From Tamarix chinensis (taxonomy: Eukaryota; Streptophyta; Magnoliopsida; Caryophyllales; Tamaricaceae), in contig CM060174.1 of assembly GCA_030549775.1 (NCBI GenBank), positions 51,958,707-52,022,706 of the forward strand: DNA of 64,000 bases, given 5' to 3'. The notes under the pieces are model-generated. The model was not told where the DNA came from. It made no database searches and was given only the letters and a program-made list of their open reading frames with translations. The position numbers and the translations under genes are program-made. This document shows positions 44,040 through 56,559 of the stretch, piece by piece (positions within the stretch are counted from its first letter, which is position 1; each line of letters begins with the position of its first letter).

Positions 44040-44587
44040 ATTATGAATTTTGATTGGGTATTTGAGTATAACATAACATTTTGTTGGTTCATGTAGGTGT
44101 TGGAGAAGTTTAGTGTAATTTGGATTTTTTTATGAGAAACACGAGAGTACCATGTTAATAAACACGGATTGTGTTTCTCTATGGAATTCTCGATGTGTTT
44201 TGGGTAAAAGTAGAAAGTAAGAAATTAAATACGGAGGTCCCATATTTCCAAAATACGCACCATATTTTGGATATATTTTGGAAACATGTTGTTTTGATCC
44301 GTATGTTTTTTTTCTTCTAAAAGGAGACATTGAAACCCTAGCAATCGAGGGTCGTATGCCCCAACTTCTTATTCTTCTCCATAAAATTATCCCTTCAAAG
44401 ATAATTGTAGATTTGTATAATTTATTGACTGATTGGTTTACTCATATTGTAGTTACTTAGGAGCACGAATATATATTTCTACTTTTTTCCTAAATTGTTC
44501 TATTTTATGTTTGATTTATCAATTATGCATAATCTTATTAATCTTGATTTAGTGTAGATATCTCTAAATCCATGCCTAATTCGGCCA
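44040..44587 (+). mobile_element. 3' LTR of the copia element
   Basis: It starts near TTATGAATTTTGATTGGG after the purine-rich AAGGTGAAGAA (44030-44040), and ends AATTCGGCCA followed by CACAA. It is clearly homologous to 40990-41538 with many substitutions. Short open frames here are not genes. Confidence 0.85.
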
Positions 44588-44807
44588 CACAATTTATGAA
44601 GGTAAACATTATTACACAATTCACATGTGATAAAAGCCAACCAAACCCTAATGAGGGCCCACACTTAACCTAATTCCAACACAACTCTATAATAAACAAT
44701 TCAAGCCCTACTCCAATTATTTATTGAGGTAACACTGTAGATTGCTATGGCCCTTTCCAATTTAATTCAAATTATAAACTCTTTGAGAGGTGATGCATTG
44801 TCATATT
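44588..44807. other. Spacer between the copia element and the next LTR
   Basis: 220 bp, AT-rich, no recognised content. Together with 40732-40989 it represents the original target of the copia insertion. Confidence 0.5.
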
Positions 44808-45908
44808 TTTAACACTCTCTTTTTATTACTAGAAAATTTCATGTAAATAATTAATCGTGAAAGATAAAATAATAAAAACATAGGGTGTTACTATCACACT
44901 TAGTGTAATTCTAGTTTCCTCTATCATTCTCATACCAAGTGCTAAGGCTAAAATTAATAATTTGCTTAATTTAATAATACAATTATAAGAATCGTATTAG
45001 AAAGAAAAAGAAGTTAATCAATTACTTTGAATTAAACAAATATTGATAGTTACAAAACATAAGTGTGAGAAAAATATAGGAGGACATAAGAGTCTAAAAA
45101 TAATTGGATTAAAGATACCAAAAGCGACACCGAATAGTTGTAATTCTCAACCTAAAGTACTAGCCTTCAATTGATCTCATAAGCTAGCCTACAAATACCA
45201 CTTTCTATTGAAAAGGTAGGGGCACACAAAATGGAACCCTAGAGTACAATAGTATTGAATAACCTATTATACAAGACTAATACAAAAAGCTTGCATGGAA
45301 CATATGTAAGGAATCACAACAATACATGATATAAACCATTAAACGATACACAAGATGGTAAACATACAATAGTCATATCAAATAAAAAAAATATCACCAA
45401 GCTACATATTTCTCATACCCATTCATATACAACATACTAAAACTTATAAATCACACAACTAATGGACGCTATATAAATTAATGATTAGAACCAATCTCAA
45501 CATAATAACCATATCCTTCATGATGTACCTCATACACAAATTCAATGCCAATAGTATCCATAATATCACAAGTAGGGATGAAAGGTATGATACTAATAAA
45601 AATCCATAATATCATAGGTAGGGCTTAAAGGCATAATACCAAACATAGATAGGTACAAAAGCTACTACCAAACTATAGGCGGACACACATAATGAAATAT
45701 AGAAAGGCACAAAGGTTACTATTGAATCAATCCAGTAATTATTTTATTCAACAATAATTGTATTCTTTTTTATTTGAGAGGATATCATATCAACCTAGAG
45801 ATATTAAGGTATTTTGGTCATACTAGCGCACCAAGGTAATATTGTATCCTACCAACTATCAATCAAAGGACAATAAGGTATCCTAGTCACACAAGTAGAC
45901 CGAGAAGC

Positions 45909-45968
45909 ATAATACCCTAATGGTAACAACACATAATACCCTAATGATAACAACACATAATACATAAG
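45909..45968. repeat. 24-bp tandem duplication in the minus LTR
   Basis: Two full copies of CATAATACCCTAATGGTAAC followed by AACA, plus a partial third. A looser repeat (TCCATAATATCA plus AGTAGGG) lies at 45556-45640. It occupies the same relative place as the motif arrays in the other LTRs. Confidence 0.7.
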
Positions 45969-46773
45969 TATGCACACCCTCTATAAGTCCGTAGAGTTAA
46001 CTAGAGTAAGATATATGGCTTGGCTAGGGTACTAAGGCACACAAGCAAAAATCTATAATCAATTATTGGTAAAACCACATCTTTAGGATAGAGACCCCTA
46101 AAAAGAAATCATTCTTGACCTTATGGTCTTTTACTTTAATATTAGTATTTTATTATGGTGATCAAATATATCACATAATACATTAAATATTCCTATTTCT
46201 ATACTTAACCATTTTAGTCACTTTCTAATTATTCAGGATATTTAGAATCAAAGACAATACCAAGGTCAGCGATAGGAATCTACTATGTCCATCCTAGGTT
46301 CAATAGTTCATGTTTGGGCACATTAGGTCTTAAATGACCAAAATGCTTATAATACCTCATTTTTTAAAAACCTTAATTATAAACTAACATTTATGTTTAG
46401 TTAGTTAAAAAAGTATTTTAGGAGGTTTTATATTAATTGTATTATTATTATTACATATTAGATATAAATTTAATCAGGTTAAAATATGATAGAATTTGAG
46501 CTATTAAATTTAATCCTAGTTTAAACCCTAACCAATATCAAGGAACCCTAATTTTTAGAGCTGGATGTTTTTGTTTCGATTTAACTTTTCCTAAATAAAA
46601 ACTCAACCCTTTATTTTATTTTCTATTACTCTACTTCCTCTATCTTGGCATAAATTATTCTCCATGCCATACCCCCTACTTATTTGCTTCTCCCCCGACA
46701 CGTTTTATTCCCTCATGCACTCTATACTACATTAGCACCCATGTTTCCCTTCTTTAGTCTCACTAGTTTGTTC

Positions 46774-46782
46774 ATATATAAG
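46774..46782 (+). promoter_or_regulatory. TATA box of the nested plus LTR
   Basis: ATATATAAG followed by CC, about 430 bp from the LTR start and after a pyrimidine-rich stretch, as in the related LTRs. Confidence 0.55.
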
Positions 46783-48928
46783 CCTAATCACTTTTAATTT
46801 TTTAACTTGAATCCCACCCCTTGGTATGCATTTTTCTTCTCCATACTCCAAAACCATCCTTAATAGAAAATTCTCATCGTCCACCTCATTGTTCCCCCTA
46901 TCACCGTAAAAAAACAGTACCATCACATTGCAACACCCACCACCATGGCTATCCATCACATAGCTTTGTCTATAACCATTAAAGCTACCCTTTTCCTTTT
47001 AGCTAAAATTATAGAACATCCAACCAAGGCAACGACCATCCTCACCAAATCTACCCCGTTTTCTACATCATTCCCCTAGCTACCCACATTCCCATCAAAG
47101 CTATCACCATACCTTCATCCACTTCCATTGAAACTCCTAAGCTTGATACACCCTACATCATCAAATCCCTTTCCCTATCTACATGCAAAATCACCAAACC
47201 TTCCCTCATTTTCCTTTGGTAATTTGTGTCAAACCCCCTTATTGCAACTTAATCCACCAAACCCCTCCTCATTTGGCTTTGGCTAAAAGTTACTAAAGTT
47301 CTATCCCAAGCAATGCCACATAGTATCAAAAATCACCCACTTGCAAAAAAATCAAGCCTTGTTTCTATTCTTCTCCGTATGGAGTGGAATTCTTAACTTT
47401 TGTGGTTTCCTTTTCCCAGTTGTTTTCTAACCCTCTTCTATATTTTGGTTATTACTAATTTTGCTTAGTGTTGAATTCATTTAAATGATAATATATGTGT
47501 TTTTGTTGTGTTGTTGTAAAGGTTTTGAAGAGATTGATTGGATACTAGTTAGGTGGATCTTTATTTATTTATTTTATTAGATAAGAGGTAACCATATACT
47601 TCTACTAAGATGTGAAATCATGTCGTGACACATAAAAGTTGTTATGTGTTTAGGGTATGATTTATGTATGAGCTTTGAAAGGATAAATGTATGTTTTATA
47701 TGATGAAAGTTTTACAATAGGTATGCAAGTGGTACGAGTTGGTGTAAAATGAAATTATAATGTTGAATATTTAGCATGTATTCGATGTATTATTTAATAG
47801 AAGATATATGCATGTGTATTTTCTTGAATGGTTAACGTATGCATATCTAGGGTTTTGTTAGGGTTTTGATCTTACAGAGACTATGATATAAATGACATGA
47901 CATGATTATATTTACATGGTAGATAAAGTTGATATAAAATGTATAAAAGCATGCACGCATGAAGAGTTTTAGAATATGATAATTTTCATTAGATGTTCTG
48001 AATTAGAAATGTTCCTTACATGCACCATGCCATAAATTTTCTAGTAGATATCATATCATGATATAAATATGTGCATAGGTGTTTCTTAGAATATATGACA
48101 CATTAGAAAAGCTTGATTAGGATTTGTGGACGTAACTCACTAAATGCATGAAAAGTAAAAAATATAGTCAATCGCTAATGCATATATATTACCTACGTAC
48201 TAAAATATTTTAAACCATTATCCTTGATCCCTTTCATGAAAAATCCTCATAATAATAATGTTTGGTATGAATTTTGGCTAATAATGGTGAAATTAAAGTT
48301 TCAAGAGCATTTTGGTAATTTTTAACCTAATATACCTATTGTGAATAATTAGGCATAGGCTAGCCTTAGAATTTTGATAGGCTGACCTTAATGTTGACTT
48401 TAACTTTGATATAGATCGATGATATTAGGGTTTACCTTAATAATTAAAAATAAAGAAAAATGATTAAGTATGGATTAGAAATTATTATGCTTTGTGTGAA
48501 ATATGTGATCACCCTATATTGTACTAATACTTAGAGTAGAAGACCTCTAGTTTGGGAATGGTTTCTCTCTAGGGATATCTACCTTAGAGATGAGGTAGGA
48601 AACCTTAGTCTTCTTGGTTCAATAGTGTGTCATTATCTCTAGTAAGATACTATTCTACTCTATAGGTGACCTACAAGCCCTCTATGGGGTATCGATACTT
48701 AAGGATTTGGTGTCCTAGATGTGGAGGGTACTCCGTAAATTTTTGTACCAGTAGGACAAGAGTGTTGTTATTTTTTAGGGTTAGATGTTTGGGAGGGTAC
48801 CATGGTGCTTTGTATGACCGATGTACTTTTATGCCTTATGTTTATTATTAAATCCCCCTCAAGTAATTAAAAATGGATGTAACTATTGTGTAATATTGTT
48901 AATGGTTTGTTTTGGGTATTTTTTTTGT

Positions 48929-49075
48929 AGCTACCATTCTGTACTACCCAATTTTGGTATGTGATATGGAAGTTGCCTTAGCACCCTACCTTGGTAATTG
49001 GAATGGATATAGATTTATTTATTTGGTAGTTGCCTTAATGCTCTACCAATGGTATTTGAAATTGATTTGATTATG
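48929..49075 (+). repeat. Repeated TAGTTGCCTTAG-CTACC motif
   Basis: Three diverged copies of a roughly 55-bp unit with a TTGCCTTAGCACCCTACC core (48929, 48965-48995, 49026-49055). They lie in the 3' third of the LTR where other members carry the CCACCGG array. Confidence 0.5.
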
Positions 49076-51852
49076 TTAGTCCTAGAAAATTTAGTATCAC
49101 ATGATTTCCTTACTGTATCCTTTCCATGTTGTTACCTATATTTTTCATGTGGTCTTACATGTTAGTATTGTGTAATAATTAACTTAGTACCATAATGTTG
49201 ATGGGTTTCATTCTCAGTCCCATACCTATTCAATGGGTAGTGTTTAGCTTGTAGGAATACTTTGAGGGTTCAGTTTGATAGCTTTTATTAAGGGTTAAGA
49301 GTAAGGAGTATCCGATATTCGCTCTAGCATCTTTTGATCCAAAAATTTCTTGGACTCCTATGTTCTTTGCTACTTCTATTTTTGTTATATTGTAACTAAA
49401 TTATGTGATCCTTTTGTGTTTATTAGGATAATATTGATTTGTAATGAAATCACTATTTTGTTCTTATGTTGTAAACTTTAATTTAAGTAAAGTAATGTTT
49501 TAGCCTTAGTACTTAGTAAAAGGATGGTAGAGGATACTATAATTATTTTGAGTGTGATGGTAGCACCCATTATTTTTGTAATTAGCGCTTCTACAAAAAA
49601 CTTAAGTAGTAAATTTGGGGATGTTATAAGGCCCCTAAGGCCATAATTACAAAAATATTATCCATTATAAATGATAATTTTTACTTTATTTATTAATATA
49701 TCATGAAAAAGCTAAAATAAACTAGTTAAATTATTTAGCATGAATTTAAATTATTAGACATGTCAAATGACCTTCCCCCTTTTCACATGATATAACAAGT
49801 AAAATCCTAACATACGTATTTAATTAATCCAAAATCACATATTCCCATGCTCATTAATAAAGAACACAATTTAAGTATGCTTGATGGAAAAAATAACATG
49901 GTATACTTAAAAGACCAAATTTCCCTTAGGGTACATACTAATAATAATCCCACCAAAAGACTCCTAAGGATGCTCAATCTATCATATTACATGTACATGT
50001 CATAAATAACTTATTCCAAACATTAAAACCATTTTAACATGCTTTACAAGGATTATACATAAAAATTCTAATGTGTTATCATGTTATGTCTATCATTTTA
50101 GTAAATTATAGGGATTGCAATATAAAAAACATACTCATCATAGTTCATATATCAAAAATCTCATGTGCTATTATGCAATGTCTAAAATTTTAGTAAAGTA
50201 TAAGAGTTACCTACTTTCTAGTAAAAAACACAAAATATAGGAAACCTATTAAAGTTTTTATGCTTCACAACTCAACCTTTTTTACCTAAAAATAAAGTCA
50301 CATTAATCATATTAATATTTAATGATTAATTAATAATTTTATTAAAATATTTATAAAAAAAAATTACCAAAATACGTTTCAAAAGGAGTAAAAGGCCAAA
50401 CTCACGCTACATGGAAATGTGAGACCGTGTATAAGGGAATGGGTTATAGGTGGCCTTAGTGAGGGGGTGCATGATTGTGTCTAGATTGGCAGTCAAGAAT
50501 TTAGTGGCAATGGTTGGTAAGGGTATTTGATGCAATGGAGACTATCATAAATTAATGGTGGTTGATGGATCTAGGTTACATAGAGGAAAAGGGGCATGGA
50601 TAGGGTATGAATGATGCAAGGAGGGTGGTTGACGGAGGTAGGGCAAAGACTAGGAAGGTTGGTGGTGGCAAGGGTAGCTCATGTTTTTTGGGAATGGTAG
50701 TGTGAGGCTTTGACGTTGCTAGTAAAAGGGTACTGATAGAGGGTGATGCTACTAGGCATGGGGCAGCTACAGAGGTTGATGCACTAGATGGAAACAATAG
50801 TGGGAATCATTGTAGGGAAGGAGAGGGTTGCCATAGTGATTGGCGATGGTATGGCTGGGTGAAGATTGGTTGGGTTGTCATTGTAAGGAGAAGAGGAAGG
50901 CTAAGGTGGTTGTCACTGGATTTTATGGCTATAAGCATGGTCAAGGGTGGCATGAAGAAGATGTGAGACATGTTTGCATTAGTGGGTCATGAAAGAAGAG
51001 CATGGGTGTACAAGGCAAAACTAGGGCACAACTAAGGAATGCAATAAGGGCATGAGCTATACAAGGCTCGCAAGGGTTTATGTCCATTGGTTCACAATTG
51101 TGCACCTCAAAAAAATGAATAAGGTAGGTCAAGGAAGGGTTAAAAGGCATAGTTTGGTGTAGTGATGCTCAAGGGACAATGAAGGAAGGTTGATGGGGAT
51201 AAGGTGGTGGTTCGAAAATAGTGATGGTGGATGGTGAATGGTGGTGATGTCTTATGTTAAGGAGCTTGGTTGGGTTAAAGAATGATAGTGAGTTAGGGTA
51301 ATAATAAGGAGGATGAGAGGAGGAGGAGGAGGAGAATAAGAAGAAGAAAAAGAGAAGGGGTTGGGGTTTTGGCTAGAAAAAATGGACAAAAACAAAGGAG
51401 AGGGAGAGGTATTATATAGTCAATTTGGGGGATTTGTTTGACAAGAGAGGTGAGGTGAGGCAGGAAACATGAGAAAAGGAGGGATACATGAGGAGTGTTT
51501 GGTTGAGGGAAATAGGGCACGGTAGAGGGAGTTTGAGTGAGAGAGAAAAAGAGAGAGGTTGTATAGGGGTTACGTGAGATAGAGTGGTTGCAGAGATAGG
51601 ATATTACTATTTTTTTTAGGTTTATTTTTGTTAGCTTAGTGTTCCCAATTAAAAAAATTATAATAAATGGATTTAGGATATGATTAATAAAAAGAAAAGT
51701 GGTAAAAATATTAAGGGGAATTATTTACTAATTTATTTGGATTACGGGTCAAAGGCTGATAATAAAATAAATAGTTTAATGTTTAAGGGTTAGGTTTTAA
51801 ATAAAAGGTTAAACATTCAAAAGTTAAGATTACAAAATTTTAGGGTGTTAAA

Positions 51853-53447
51853 TGTAGACACTCCAAATTAAACTCTAAACACACAAAGAAATAGTAAGCA
51901 ATGAGTAGGGGTTCATCCCATGGAGACTGTAATTTAATTCATAGATTTCTATTATCAAATAAATGTTTTCAACTATCAAATTAGGAAAAATAATCACTAA
52001 TAAAGGAAATAAGGAAATAATAATTTGCATAATGATTAAATAGTAATAATGACATAATAAGGATTTGAGGAAATATTCACCATAAGGATATCAATCAATC
52101 ATTGAATAATATGTTCCTGTAATATTTTTAATTATAACATATAGAATCTTGCATGTATTTGCTTCCTAGCATTCCCTTATACAAATAAACTGAGGTCTGC
52201 TAATGATTTATTGTCTAACCAATTAATGCCTTAGGATATGGTCTCTAGAATTAATTAATGACAACATTAATGATTAGGGAAAAACTAACTAGGACCATAA
52301 TTTTGGCCAATTAGAATTATGTAGTTATAAAGATTAAAAAACATAGAATAAATTAATAACCTATATGATATTTGCGGATGTATACTTTAACAATTATAGA
52401 TTAACTATAATATCCTAGCATTTAACTACTCAAATTAACAAGATGATCAAACTAGATAATAAAACACAAATCTTAGATTGATGATCATTATTCATGGTTT
52501 ATTAATCTAAAAAAAATACACATAACAATTACGTCTAATTCATGTCTCATGATTAATTATCTCAAAACCTACAATTATCCTACTACCCTATACTAATATA
52601 GACTAGCAAATAGATAAAACTAGAAAATGTAGAATATAAACAAATAAAAGCCATAACTTTAACTAAAATAGATAAATGAAACACAAAAGATTTAATTAAA
52701 CAACATAAAATCATAAGTCAATAAAAAAAATAAATAACAAAAATTACATTAAACAAACTATAAAGTATTAAACAAAGGAAATAAAGAATGTATGACATTT
52801 GAGAATCGCACATTTTTTATGATCTCCAATCCTTTAATTACAACAATGAACTAACTAAATCTAACATAAGGACCATAATGGCTTAAAAACAAAGAAAAAG
52901 AAAGTCCAAATTCTAATGGCGATGCTCTTCATGTTCTATTCGAGCTAATATATGCTATATATATAGATAGAAGGCCATATGAATCAGATCCAAAATTTGG
53001 CAAAACTACAATCCACATTAGTAAATATAGGGAACTTGTATTTTTTCATATTACTATCTATGTGGATTAAATTAATGGTGCACATGGAAGGAGAAATAAG
53101 GAAATGTGAATCGTATTTCCAAAAATATAGGCCCTAATATTTTTTACTCATAAATACTAGGCACTAATATTTTTTTGTTCCTTCATCACCTTACCTTAAT
53201 TTTTCTACACATGACTTCTCTTTTATGGTCTTTCATTATGGTACATCCAAATTTACATGAATCCAAGATTTACTCCTCATATTATGCTCCTTTTTCTTAT
53301 TTATCTACCTAAATTACCCCGATTTTATATTTTCTTACAAACCTTGTTCAATATTGAAAACTTGAGAAAAAAGGGTGCAATAATCATACCAAATTGAAAA
53401 AAATAGGTCAACATATGTCAAATAATATCATAAAATATGCCCCAACA
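51853..53447 (-). mobile_element. 3' LTR of a Tat-like Ty3/gypsy element (1595 bp)
   Basis: The plus-strand left end TGTAGACACTCC is ...GGAGTGTCTACA on the minus strand, and the right end gccccaaca is TGTTGGGGC on the minus strand, so the LTR runs TG to CA. The text near 51880-51930 (GGGGTTCATCCCATGGAGAC) and the oligo-AAT-rich middle are typical, as I recall, of the 3' part of plant Tat/Athila-type LTRs. The minus TATA CTATATATATAGC is at 52952-52964. It directly abuts the end of the LTR at 44808-51852. Lineage assignment is by memory of such sequences and is tentative. Confidence 0.55.
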
Positions 53448-54700
53448 AAACAAACCCATGCTTGAATATTTTCTAGCCTTCAAACAACCCATCCATAAAA
53501 AGTATGAGAAGTACCAAATATCAAGTAGCATGTAATCTCCTATTCTAATAGACACAAGAGATGCCACTAATTGATATACCAAATGCATATGTTTCATTAA
53601 GATTCAAAATAATAAAACGTAAACATATATAAAATCATTTTCAAGATCATTTGAGATTACAGAAATCTCAACCATGTAATCATCCTAATTTAGTTTTTAA
53701 GTCATCAACATGAAAAAATTTAAAGAATGAGGCTAATAGATCCCCATTTTATACTTGTGGGTGCACTCTATTCTCATGTGCCTCTTGTCTGTATTTTACT
53801 CTAAAAAATTAGACTAATCATAATGATCGACTATAGGACTATCACTCTTCTCTATTTTCCACTACTTATAAACAAAATCATGCAAAAATTAAGAGATCTT
53901 TTCTTTGGTTGTAACATAGCTAGGGTTGAAGGTAAAATAAATTCTAGGATTGTCAAGAAATGTCTATAACTAGTGAAGAATCGAAACTCCATAATTTCAA
54001 CTCTTTATTATACCCAAATTTGCCTTTATTCAATGAATTTTGTACCTCTAATCATCACCTCCTATACTACCACCATCTAAAAATGCTAAATTATTATTAT
54101 TATTATTCTTTTTTGTTGTTGTTGTTGTTGCTGCTGCTGCTGCTGCTGCTGTTGTTATTTTATATTAAGCCATGTTTTATCGAGCAGTTGTGTTTTACAC
54201 TCTATCTTACCTAACACAAGAATTTAGTGGTTGCACAATCCAATCCTCATTTTCCACACTAGTACCTTAAGTGTTTTCCTTTTTTTATTTTTTTCATCAT
54301 TATTTTTGAAATAATACAAATCACTACTCACTAAACAACACTAAAACATCCCCATGCTTAAAGTTTTAACAACATTAATAGCTTATTACCAAATTCTCCA
54401 CCAGCCTTAGAGTAAGGATTGAAATATGATACTAATAATTAGCTTCAAATGTAGGTTAACTATTAAGAATGAAAAGTATATTGGATCAAACATATATCCA
54501 TCCTTAAGGCTCAAAAGCTCACTAATTTTTGTTTCTATTAGGCTTAATCTTTATTTCTTTTCTATTCTGACTATCAAATTTTCATGTTCAAGTTCTTTGG
54601 TAGTGAGATGGAACCAAAATATTTAAATTTCTTCACCACTTTTTCAAAAATCACGATTTTTCAAAAAGAAAAAATTACTCCCGACTACCCATACATATTA
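53448..54700 (-). other. Probable 3' untranslated tail of the Tat-like element
   Basis: Just outside the LTR start the minus strand reads CATGGGTTTGTTTTG, a weak polypurine-like site. Around 53905-53970 the plus strand has TTTTCTTTGGTTGTAACATA and GCTAGGGTTGAAGG. I recall such sequence lying between pol and the 3' LTR of plant Tat-like elements, often with a TTA/GTT/GCT microsatellite as seen at 54090-54158. No pol domain is recognisable. Short open frames are not convincing. Confidence 0.35.
54090..54158. repeat. (TTA)n(GTT)n(GCT)n compound microsatellite
   Basis: About six TTA, five GTT, seven GCT and two GTT triplets in succession. The Leu/Ile-rich open frame over it is an artefact. Confidence 0.92.
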
Positions 54701-56537
54701 AGGCTATCAATTATATATTTCATTCATTATCTATTCTCAAGGTATCATCTCTGAGATTTTTGATTCCTTCATTTTTTTCTAATAAATATAAAAGAATATA
54801 AAGAAAATAACAAATTGTCTAGCTCACTCAAAAATAAATAAGTCACACTTAAAAATAAATAAAAGTAAATAACAAAACAAAAAAGAATGATAAAAACTAT
54901 AAAAAAAATAAACAAGATATAAATAATGCCTCCTTCATGTTTTGAGTAAGCATTGTCCTTAATAACAGGAATATAGAAATACAAAATAGGGGAAGGGGTC
55001 ACTTGTGCATTTTGTTATAGATTTCCATAAGAAGTTTTATGAGCACAAGAAGTCTTATGCTCAACATATTATAACACATACTAGGCATACATGCTAGAAG
55101 ATTATAAATTTCATATAAAAAGACTAAAGTATCCATACAACATCCAAAACTTTAATCATTTATAGTTATACCTAACATGCTCAAATCTCAACATATTATA
55201 TATCCAAGTTTATGCAAAACATGTGGGCAATCAAATGATCAACTTAACAATAGCAAAGGAGGTCTCGGATAGGATAAAATAACCCCTAGCTAAGTCATCC
55301 CTACAACACATGGATAAATATATCACTAATATAACCCTATTCCAGCATGTTATCATACGTACATTAAAATACATAAATTTAACATTCTCTTACACATATT
55401 CACATGGTCATATACTAATAGAAAAATTATATTGATGCAATGTGCATGCTTAATTTCCATGAATTTACAAGGAGTCATAAATTTAATTTAAGCATATTAT
55501 AGAATTCCTAAGCATGATTTCATATTATTTTTATACAACTAGAAAATAGAACTAAATAGAAAAAATAGAATAAAGAGCACCACGAGCACTAGCTCCCAAC
55601 TTTTCCTTAAAAACACAAAAACCAACAAAAATGTACTACAATCTACCATAACAAAATAATTAGAACTAAATTATAAAACAATAAGATGGAAATAATAACC
55701 ATCATATCCAAATGATGGTTGGCACAAGAAGATGGAAGAATAAGGTCGCAACTCTCTTCAATTTCTCCTAAATCTAACACTTGTATGTTAAAGAAAAATA
55801 TAACAAGGCTAGATAAAGGATCAAGGGAAAAAGAACCAACAAAGAAAATGAAGAGAATAGAGGGAGAGTATTTTGGTATAGCTATAAGAACAAAGTGGGG
55901 ATAAGCTCTCAATAGTTAGGTAAAACCCAAAGAAAAGAGGAAATAGAAAAGATCACGAAAGAATAATGGAACATATGGGGCATAAGGAGGTTTGGACATC
56001 AGATAGAAAGAGGGATAAGAGGTTTATTCAAGGTTTTATTCACCAACATGTGAATTTAGGGTTTAGTGTAAGTATAAAGTGTAAGAGAGTGGGTGAAAGG
56101 TAAAATGATGTGATTATGGGTAAGATGTTGGAAGAAGGCAAATATATAGGTAAAAATATATTCTAAGTTTAGGGAAGGTTGGTTGAAAGTCAAAAATGAC
56201 AAAATAATGGGCTTAAAACCCAAAAAAACACAAAAAACACATAAATATCACATAACCCAACACTTAGAAGAGGCCTAGTCAACTGCTAGTTATGCTTTCA
56301 AATCCCATGGTGCTATCGGCTCTACCTTGACATCCAACGCCTGATATATAAGATTTGGTCAATAACCCACCACCAAAAATCCTAATCTTCCATTTTTAAC
56401 CTAGTTAACCTAATTCACCTTCCACCCCAACAAAAACATATATATTATCCACCAATTATTTTGATTCTTAGATTCACATAACATATTAGGTTGCAATTAG
56501 ATTCTTAAAAAGGGTTTAAAAAAAATGGGGTATTACA
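54700..56537 (-). mobile_element. Start of a long LTR, minus orientation, left limit unclear
   Basis: The right end GGGGTATTACA (56527-56537) gives TGTAATACCCC on the minus strand, the standard start of the long LTRs here. A minus-strand TATA-like CTATATATTTGCC is at 56136-56148, about 390 bp from the start. No matching TGTAACACCC terminus is visible to the left, so the other end is decayed or deleted. No coding similarity. Short open frames at 54769-55912 are unsupported. Confidence 0.45.
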
Positions 56538-56559
56538 TAAATATGCATTTCTATTTGCT

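Larger units (their letters stand above)
40990..44587 (+). mobile_element. Ty1/copia element, Tork/TNT1-type, internally deleted (3.6 kb)
   Basis: Direct LTRs at 40990-41538 and 44040-44587 flank a primer site, gag, protease and a 3' RT-RNase H remnant. Flanks AACAA (40985-40989) and CACAA (44588-44592) give a 5-bp duplication with one mismatch. A complete copia element of this type is about 5 kb; here integrase and the N-terminal half of RT are missing between about 42960 and 43240. LTRs are similar in length (about 549 and 548 bp) but differ at many sites. It is inactive. Confidence 0.88.
46348..49628 (+). mobile_element. Long LTR, plus orientation, nested (3281 bp), probably solo
   Basis: It starts TATAATACCTCA and ends TTTGGGGATGTTATA, decayed forms of TGTAATACC and GGGGTGTTACA. 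TATA box ATATATAAG at 46774-46782. The 3' end carries TTAGCCTTAGTACTTAGTAA and a GTGTGATGGTAGCACCC segment, matching the 3' end of 10670-15297. No gag or pol is inside. Flanks ATGCT (46343-46347) and AGGCC (49629-49633) match at 3 of 5 positions, so the target duplication is only suggestive. Both flanks belong to one minus-strand LTR, which supports nesting. Confidence 0.72.
44808..51852 (-). mobile_element. Long LTR, minus orientation, split by a plus LTR
   Basis: The pieces are 44808-46347 and 49629-51852, about 3.76 kb in total. The left end TTTAACACTC and right end GGGTGTTAAA are decayed termini of the same LTR superfamily as 9612-18762. The minus-strand 3' end shows the TATTACTATCACACTTAGT and CCAAGTGCTAAGGCTAAA segments (plus coordinates 44885-44955) that also close the LTRs at 9612 (9700-9770) and 15297. 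A minus TATA ACTATATAAT is at 51411-51420, preceded by a purine-rich tract at 51310-51360. No coding domains. Open frames at 50576-51520 are compositional. Confidence 0.7.
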
